Assembly: GCF_028583425.1 (NCBI RefSeq)
Contig: NC_072805.1
Location: 18,424,001 to 18,488,000 of the forward strand
Length of the DNA: 64,000 bases
Source: Eublepharis macularius
Lineage: Eukaryota; Chordata; Lepidosauria; Squamata; Eublepharidae
Reading direction: 5' to 3'
The position numbers were made by a program, and so were the translations under genes. The notes beneath the pieces were generated by a model. It saw only the letters and a program-made list of their open reading frames with translations, ran no database searches and was not told the origin of the DNA. Of this stretch, positions 57,652 to 64,000 are shown piece after piece (the first letter of the stretch is position 1; every line of letters begins with the position of its first letter).

Positions 57652-58284
57652 CAGGGGTCATTTCGTAGAAAAAGAACTGCAGGAACTCATTAGCATATCT
57701 CATTAGCATTTGCCACACCCCCTGACATTGCCGGAAGTCTCTCAGCCCATTTCCCCAAAAATCTCCAGGTATTTCCTGAAAACAAAGCAGAATGAACTCA
57801 AAGCAGCTTACCCTCCTCTGGAGAGCCAGCCCCAGCAGCCCTGCTTGCATGGACGCACTCACTCACTAGTCACAAATGAAAATAAAGCAGAATGAATTCA
57901 AAGCAGCTTACCCTCCTTTGGAGAGCCAGCCGCAGTAGCCCAGCTTGCACTCACTCACTCACTCACTCACTCACTCACTCACTCACTCACTCACTCACTC
58001 ACTAGTCATGAATGAAAATAAAGCAGCAGAATGAATTGAAGCAGCTTACCCTCCTTTGAAGATCCAGGTCCAGTAGCCCAGCTTGCACTCACTCACTCAC
58101 TCTCTGTTTCTGTTTCACTTATGACTCACGAATGAAAATAAAGCAGCAGAACAAATTGAAGCCGCTTACTCTCCTTTAGAGGGGAGGAAAAGGAATCATG
58201 TGGGCGGGGCAGAAAACCCATGTGACCTCTTTTCAGCTGTACCGGAACACCGTTCCGGCGCATTCCCCCTCCAAATGAGCCCTG
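57652..58284 (+). mobile_element. hAT-type MITE, family CAGGGGTCATTTCG (copy 4), with internal tandem growth
   Basis: Ends CAGGGGTCATTTCG and CCAAATGAGCCCTG. A perfect 8-bp duplication CTCTTCAG lies at 57644-57651 and 58285-58292. The middle differs from the other copies: about three imperfect units of roughly 115 bp (AAATAAAGCAGAATGAATTC, CAGCTTACCCTCCTTTGG) with a long (CACT)n run. Confidence 0.92.
57948..58004. repeat. (CTCA)n microsatellite inside the MITE
   Basis: About 14 CTCA units. Shorter CTCA runs occur at the equivalent place in the neighbouring units. Confidence 0.95.
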
Positions 58285-58675
58285 CTCTTCAGCAGTCCCT
58301 GAACCTGACATTGCACTTCCCTCCTGTGGCCTGAGCATCCACCACCCCAGGTTGTTCACTTGGAGCAGGTTGATCCCTACATATGGAGTGCATAGTGTAG
58401 GTCTGTCGTAACAGACAGGAGTTCTGGGTTCTTCTCGATTCCCATATGAATGTTGCTCGACTCAGATCAGAACCATGGTGCACATGGAGAAGGGGCTTCA
58501 GCCTCCTCCCCCTGTGCCATTTTCCTGAAACAATCCCAGGGGAAGCAGTAGGTGAAATTATGTGCCCTCTGGACCCTTTCAGTTTGGGAAAACGGCACAG
58601 ATGATGGGGGCTGAAGTTTCTTTTCCTCATGTGCACCCATCCCAATCTGAATCGGGCTCCCACAAACAGGATTTT

Positions 58676-58895
58676 TAAAATTTATTTTTGTTTATTTCAC
58701 TGATATCCTGCCTTTCTCCCCAATGGGGACACATCGTTCTCCTCCATTTCATCCTCACAGCAACCCTGTAAGGTGGGCTAGGTTGAGAGCGTATGACTGG
58801 CCAAAGGTCACCCAGTGAGCTTTTGTGGCAAAGTGGTGATTCAAACCCAGGTCTCCTAGATCCTAGTCTGACACTCTAACCACAACATAACAACT
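58676..58895 (-). repeat. tRNA-derived SINE, minus strand
   Basis: TATCCTGCCTTTCTCCCCAA, CAACCCTGTAAGGTGGGCTA, CCAAAGGTCACCCAGTGAGC, box-B complement GATTCAAACCCAGG and ACACTCTAACCACA. Confidence 0.82.
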
Positions 58896-59235
58896 TGCAT
58901 CTGTGACGCAGAGTGGAGACCCCAGACCCAACCTGTGTAGTCTGTGGTGTGTGAATTGGGCATAGGCTAGGCCCCAGCACTGGAACATCAGATTTCTAGT
59001 TGAAGCCCGGAGTCACCACCTTTCTCCTACAGGCAAGGTGGTTCCTCCAGGACGAAAAGATCCTAGGTGAATTGACAGCAGCTGCCCCACTTAGAAACAA
59101 GGGCTGAGATCTTCAACGGGCCTTTGCCAGTCCTGCTCAAGTGGGGTGGGGGGCAAAGACTGCTATTGTTTGTTAAGTAGCAGCGCTACAGCAAGCAGTC
59201 CGCCATCTTGTAGTTTAAAAGACACGGCACTATTG

Positions 59236-59462
59236 AGAGCCAGCGTGGTATAATTGTTAGAGTGTGGGGCTATAATCTGGGGGGACACAGTTTCAAATCC
59301 ATACCCTACCATGGAAGCTCCCTGGGTAACTTTGGGCCAGTTACGTGCTCTCAGCCTAACCTACCTCACAGGGCTGTTGTGAGGATAAAGTAGAGGCGGT
59401 GAGAACAATGTAAGCCACTTCGGGGCCGTGTTGAGGAGAAAGGCGGCGCAAAAACGAAGCAC
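59236..59462 (+). repeat. tRNA-derived SINE, plus strand
   Basis: GAGCCAGCGTGGTATAATTG, box B GTTTCAAATCCATA, CTAACCTACCTCACAGGGCT, ACAATGTAAGCCACTTCGGG, and end GCGCAAAAACGAAGCACTG. Confidence 0.82.
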
Positions 59463-60399
59463 TGAAGACAGGCTTTTCCGCAGAGGCCGCTGATGGTTAC
59501 AGAATTGTTGGGACTGGGCTCAGAGATGCTGACGGTGGCACCCCTTGGTGTTGCGCGCCAAGATGACCTTGCCCTCTCCATTTGGTCCCTCTGCCTGCTG
59601 TAGGAGTCCTTGCCAGGCATCCAAGGTTAAAGGCATGTGGGGCAGGGCATGAATTTACCATGTGCAGCAGGGCGTTGCAGTCAGCTGTAGCGAATCGCTT
59701 TCCTGTTGTTTCCCTGGGAAAGGAAATGGCCTCCATTCGGGCCAGAAGCCTCTTCCGGAGCCCATGTCAACAGTTCCCCGACGAAGGCAATGCTCAGCTG
59801 ACCTGGATCCCAAGGGTGGTTCTCTAATGTGCACTCTCCATACAGGTTTGGCTATGAGGCAGATCTGAACATCAGCCTTCTGTCCCAGTGGTTTAAGCCT
59901 GCCCTGCTGCCTGTGGAAGCCCAGGCAAGTCCCATAAGAAGGCACCAGTTCTGTGAGGAGTCCGTGTGTGTGCCAGGAGTTGCCTTGACTCGCCCTATTG
60001 TGTGTTTGTCCTCCATCCAGCAGCTGCAGCTGCCTGACCTTGAAGTGGATTTGGAGAGAGCGAGCCTGGCAGAGCAGTTGATCATTCAGAAAGAGCCGTT
60101 CCAGGTTGGCATGGAGCCAGGGCTGGTCTGTCGGGTTCCTGCTCCCGCTTCTTGGTCGCTGTTGAGCTGGTTGCTTTTTCCTGCCTTTGGCAGGTAGGCT
60201 GAAGGGCATCCTAGAGGCACAGGAACAGAGAACCGGCTACCAAAAACGGGGAGCAAAAAGCGTTGCCCAGGCTGGGATGGATTCTGGGCCCAGGAAAGCT
60301 GTGTGTCTTTCCATTGGCTTTAATGATCTCTGTCGCTTACACAAGTTGAAAGAGTAACATCTTTCCTTTCAAGGATGAGACTGTGGAACTTCGAGCTGG

Positions 60400-60560
60400 G
60401 AGGAGAGGCTGTGGCTCAGTGGCAGAACATCTGCTCGGCATGCAGAAGGTCCCAGGTTCAAACCTCAGTAGTACCTCAAAAGGTCCAGAAAGTAGGTGAT
60501 GCGAAACATCTCTGCCTGAGACCCTGGAGAGCCCCTGCCAGCCAGAGTAGACCATACTGC
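60400..60560 (+). repeat. Second-type tRNA SINE, plus strand
   Basis: Box-A head GCTGTGGCTCAGTGGCAGAA, CATGCAGAAGGTCCCAGG, box B GGTTCAAACCTC, then CTGCCTGAGACCCTGGAGAG and GCCAGCCAGAGTAGACCATA. It resembles a tRNA in the head only. Confidence 0.78.
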
Positions 60561-61984
60561 CTGGATTTGCCTGGATTTGTTCTCCCAGGATTTCAGATTG
60601 TGAATTATTGGCTTTATTTATTGCATTCATCGTATTTATAATATTTATTACTCTTACTGAGCACTTTCAGCACATTGCACTTTAAAAATATATTTGCAAA
60701 TAATTATAAAAATAAATAGAACAATATATTCTATAGTGATATTGTTTCAGCCCTCTGGAAGGTGGTTGCCTTTTCCCTTTACTGGATTTGTTCTTCTGCA
60801 GACATTGTAATATGTCTGCTTTGTTTGTGCTGTCTTGGAGCGCCCAGTTCCAGAAGCCGGATGGATGAATGGAGGCAGGATTCTGTTTTGTGATGGTGTG
60901 GAACTAGGCACCTTTTGATCCCTTGCAGCTTTGGGCCTGCTGCATCAGAGTAGTGCCGTAAGATTCTGGGAAATGTCACGCTAAAAATATTGCCCCCCCC
61001 CCTTCCCAGTGATCATTTGGACTATTAATTGTACAGTGAGGTTAGCTGCAAAACTTCTTCTGCTGTGGCTGTATTGTGAAGACTTGTAAGTGACTTGTAA
61101 GCACTGTGGGAAGCTGTATTCAAATCCAGACCCAAGACAGCTGTGGAGCCAGGGTACGGAGACAGTGAAGAGCCAGTCCTTGCTGGCAGCTGCTGGAGAT
61201 CTCCTCTGGCATTGCCTGGCATCATTGTGGGCACACCAGGGCAACTTGCTTTCTTATTTAAAGGAGGGGAGCGGACCTGATTGTTTAGTGAGTGAGGAGT
61301 CAGGGTCCCCTTGGCTAGCAGGAGATAAATAAATTGGCTTAATCTGCATTGTTAGTTTAAGTAGCAAGTTTGTTTGTTTGTTTGTTTGTGTGAAGCCACT
61401 CGATTTAAGTTGACCTTGCATTCCAGTTTAAGGCTCTTTGTTGCGTGTGAGTATGTGCACATGCATGTCTACAGGAGCATAAGCAAATGCACGCGCGCAC
61501 CCAGAGGACACATGGCTCAGGGTTTAACTTGCAAAGCAAGGCTTCTGTGCTCTTGAATAGCTTCGCATGTACGTTGGCTGGGCTTTTTCTCTGCAGTTCT
61601 CAGCAGCTGGGAAGGCTGCTCCCCAGCCACAGAATCTCTCGCCTTCCTCCTCGTGGGGAGGGGCCATCCACAAGGGAAGGAGCACTGATTGTGCTTTCGT
61701 CTCTGAGCCCCTCATTTGCCGGATCCCGAAATAGAACATGATGTCATTCCAGGCCCTCCCTAGAGACCCAGCTCCTGCTACAAGGTGCCCCTGAGTTTCC
61801 TCCAGCCCGTCGCTGGCCACTTGCGAGTGTGCAGTGCCCTCTGCTGGATTAAGGGTTAACTGCAGCCCATGTGCTGCTGTGGCCTTGAAAAGGAGCATTT
61901 TAAAGAAAGGACTGTCCTCTCAATGTTGTGTTCTCAGTTGTAGCCACTCTGGTTTGGGGAAGACTGATCAGCAACAGTGGATCA

Positions 61985-62105
61985 TAAAAAAGCGAGGAGA
62001 CCAATTTGAAACCCCAGCTCTGCTGTGAAGCTCCCTGGATGACCTTGGCCCAAGTGATTCTCTCCCGGTCTCATTTATTTCACAGGGTCGTTAGCCCTGT
62101 TGAGT
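61985..62105 (+). repeat. SINE fragment, plus strand
   Basis: AATTTGAAACCCCAGCTCTG, GAAGCTCCCTGGATGACCTT and ATTTCACAGGGTCGTT. Confidence 0.55.
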
Positions 62106-62109
62106 CATT

Positions 62110-62940
62110 ACAGTTTCGAGGATCTGACCGCATGTATGGGGAGAGAACAGTATGTGCCCTCCTCTTGATTAGGGCTGGTCACCATTTTGCATGAAGAGGG
62201 TAAAATGCATATTTCTGAGCTTCTGAAATATGACGGGAAACCCGGATTCCAAACACGTGATTGGGAACCCAGATTTTTGGGGTTCCATGTTTGCACGTAC
62301 TGAAGCTGGAAGATAGGTGCCTTGCCTGTTCGGAGTCTCGCAGGTAGCATGTGATCTTGTTACACTTCTTACACGGAGCACTTAAATCATAATGGGCTGT
62401 TGTGATAGAATGGGGAAGATTCTTGTAAGCTAGTCGGAGCCCCTTGGAAGAAGATTGGGGCATGATGGGAAACAACACGTCGTGGCAACAATTCAGCATA
62501 GGGCCTACTCAGCTGTGTCGTGGTACACACTTGGACTTCTGGATCATATTTTTCTGGTTAGATCCTTTATCACTACGGAATGTGTATTCACTAGGAACTG
62601 AGAAGGCAAAAGGTCCTTCTGCAGCCATGACCTCTTTCACCAGTAATACAGCTGTCCCATCCCACTCCCTTTTGTCTTCTTACCTTTCCTGCCCCCCATG
62701 CAACGGAACAGCCTTAGGGGGGAGCAGCTTGTGTACTTTCCAGCCTTCTCTCCCCCTGCCCCTTCTTAGCCCCCACCCATGAAGTCCAACACAGTGGGTG
62801 GGGGGCTCCCCACCAGAGAGGAGGGGGCTAGAAAGAGAGGAGGAAGATGAGGGAATGACTGAAGCGAAAGTGGGGAGTGGGGCACTCAGTGCAGATGTAG
62901 TGGCACTTAGCCTCCGCTTCTAACTGATGTTCCGCCACAG
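62110..62940. other. Intron 2 stretch, nothing recognised
   Basis: No exon or clear repeat. The open frames here lack splice context. Confidence 0.35.
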
Positions 62941-62946
62941 CAACAA

Positions 62947-63222
62947 GAAGGGGTAACCAGAGAGGTTGGAACAGAAAAAGTGAATGAAATATAACTGCAA
63001 ACCTAATACAAATGAATAAAACATTTAATCAAATAAATTAAAGTGCAAAAGTGTGATTCAAAACACGGTTCAACATATAAGTACCATGGGTGTGGTGCTT
63101 ATATATAATTTGATTAAATTATATTTGATTAATTTGATTAAATTGTATACCAGTGTTTTATTCATTTGCAGTTATATTGAATATACTTTTCCTGTTCCAA
63201 CCTCTCTGGTTACCCTTCTTTT
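62947..63222. repeat. Long hairpin, arms about 70 bp
   Basis: The left arm (GGGTAACCAGAGAGGTTGGA, AATATAACTGCAAACC, AATGAATAAAACA) is inverted relative to the right arm (TGTTTTATTCATTTGCAG, TTCCAACCTCTCTGGTTACC). The loop is AT-rich and itself partly palindromic (TTTGATTAAATT). It may be a foldback element. It ends about 315 bp before exon 3. Confidence 0.72.
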
Positions 63223-63414
63223 GCAGGGCTACGGTTTTTCCCCTTTTTTGTCGTTCCTGCCACAGCAACAGGTCAAGGACTAACTTGTTTATTTAGATAT
63301 TTGACCCAGGGAGTCCCATAGTTCCAGGCAGTGCAGTTTGTGTTCCCCACCCAGTTTTGCTACCTTGGGGGGCCCTGAATATGATGGAAAAGCAGCATAG
63401 AAATGTTTTAAATA

Positions 63415-63478
63415 AACAGTAAAGAGTTTTTTACTATTTTACAACTATAGATTAAGATGGCTAACTCCTCTGGATCTT
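63415..63478 (+). repeat. AAGCTT-tail repeat, terminal piece
   Basis: TTTTTTACTATTTTACAACT, ATAGATTAAGATGGCTAACT and CCTCTGGATC. This matches the sequence following the hairpin at 25325-25510. It lies 60 bp upstream of exon 3. Confidence 0.65.
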
Positions 63479-63538
63479 TAAGTAAACAATGTTACATAAA
63501 TTTAACATTAAATAAATGTGTTTCTTTCTTCGGTATAG

Positions 63539-63685
63539 GTGATTGTCCCAACACGTGTCGGGCAGGTCTATGTCTACGACTCCCCCAAAGGAGAGCAGGA
63601 TGAATATGATGTTCCTCGCCACCTCCAAGAAATCTATGATGTGCCACCAACACGGGGCCTGCTGGCAAACCAGGGCAGTCAAGAG
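63539..63685 (+). CDS. BCAR1: BCAR1 (p130Cas) exon 3: substrate-domain YDVP motifs
   Basis: 147 bases (49 codons, residues 222-270), phase 0 at both ends, between CGGTATAG|GTG and CAAGAG|GTGAGT. It encodes VIVPTRVGQVYVYD, then EYDVPRHL and IYDVPP, and ends NQGSQE. The two YDVP sites are classical Src-family phosphorylation and SH2-docking motifs of the CAS substrate domain. Compared with my memory of human BCAR1, the spacer between the two motifs is about five residues shorter. The next exon should start with a VYDTPP-like sequence and lies outside the window. Confidence 0.96.
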
Positions 63686-63784
63686 GTGAGTACGCCCTCC
63701 TCCCTGTGTGGGCACAGAGCTCGGGGAAAGGAGAGCCTTGTGGGTAGAGCAGACTGCACCCCTTCAAAGACCTTGGGGCCATCA

Positions 63785-63885
63785 CAGATGCTCAGTCTTG
63801 CCTACCTTGCAGGGGCATTGTGAGAAAATGGAGGAGAGGGCCTTCTAAGCTGCTTTGAGTTCCCAGCTCGGGAGAAAAACGGAAA
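63785..63885 (+). repeat. SINE 3' fragment, plus strand
   Basis: CTACCTTGCAGGGGCATTGT and CTTCTAAGCTGCTTTGAGTT, then GGAGAAAAACGGAAATAGAA. Confidence 0.5.
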
Positions 63886-64000
63886 TAGAATCATAAGGTT
63901 GGAAGGGAACTCCGGGGTCATCTAGTCCAACCCCCTGCACAATGCAGGAAATCCACAACTACCTCCACTCCACCACACCCCCAGTGACCCCTGTTCCATC
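63886..64000 (-). repeat. CR1-type LINE 3' end, minus strand
   Basis: AATCATAAGGTTGGAAGGGA, TCATCTAGTCCAACCCCCTG and CACAATGCAGGAAATCCACA. Continues past the window edge in intron 3. Confidence 0.88.

Larger units (their letters stand above)
56954..63538 (+). other. BCAR1: BCAR1 intron 2 (6.6 kb)
   Basis: It starts GTAATC and ends TTTCTTTCTTCGGTATAG. It contains the repeats listed separately. In 57000-57640, 58300-58670, 59470-60395 and 60560-61980 I recognise nothing further apart from a short (GTTT)n run near 61368-61390. The open frame at 59655-60209 (minus) has no domain or splice support. Confidence 0.9.

Noticed and set aside
59655-60209. 184-residue minus-strand frame in BCAR1 intron 2
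   Set aside because: No recognisable domain, promoter or splice context. Frames also overlap on the plus strand.
60400-60480. tRNA gene candidate (box A and box B present)
   Set aside because: Only the promoter-like head is tRNA-like, and it continues into a SINE body shared with other copies in the window.

Overview
This is vertebrate nuclear DNA, most likely from a squamate reptile and possibly a gecko. The evidence is intron/exon genes with canonical splice sites, a CpG-island promoter, many tRNA-derived SINE copies ending in a GGCGGTATATAAAT tail, CR1/L2-type LINE ends, and many short DNA transposons with clear target-site duplications. The species call is inference from repeat style. 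There are no bacterial-style operons, CRISPR arrays or phage genes.

Layout. (1) At 1-3575 lies the 3' part of a plus-strand gene I do not recognise. At least six coding exons can be seen, all in phase 1. They encode acidic, serine-rich segments and end in a short leucine zipper, a stop at 3220-3222 and a poly(A) signal at 3550. (2) At 3576-26050 lies a gene-free interval filled with DNA-transposon MITEs, SINEs and hairpin repeats, with one small CpG-containing patch near 4870-5230. (3) At about 26130-27330 lies a strong CpG island holding the promoter and the four-codon first coding exon of BCAR1 (p130Cas), on the plus strand. (4) At 26632-56302 lies BCAR1 intron 1, 29.7 kb, with two minisatellites (37-bp and 52-bp units), a TTTC microsatellite and many transposon copies. 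(5) At 56303-56953 lies BCAR1 exon 2, with the SH3 domain, the proline-rich linker and the first YxxP motifs. (6) At 56954-63538 lies intron 2. (7) At 63539-63685 lies exon 3, with further YDVP substrate motifs. The gene continues beyond the window.

The recognised gene encodes a cytoplasmic docking protein of focal adhesions. Its SH3 domain is known to bind FAK/PYK2-type partners, and its YxxP tyrosines become SH2-binding sites after Src-family phosphorylation. The upstream gene ends about 23 kb before BCAR1 and runs in the same direction. It does not match the neighbour I would expect there from mammalian synteny (CFDP1).

The most notable items are the unrecognised phase-1 exon gene with a probable GC-AG intron and apparent exon duplication, several MITE families whose boundaries are fixed by target-site duplications (two with internal tandem-repeat growth, two nested inside SINEs), the 37-bp minisatellite with a 231-bp higher-order period, and a minimal two-codon upstream ORF before the BCAR1 start. 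I did not find convincing evidence of a wholly new biological system.
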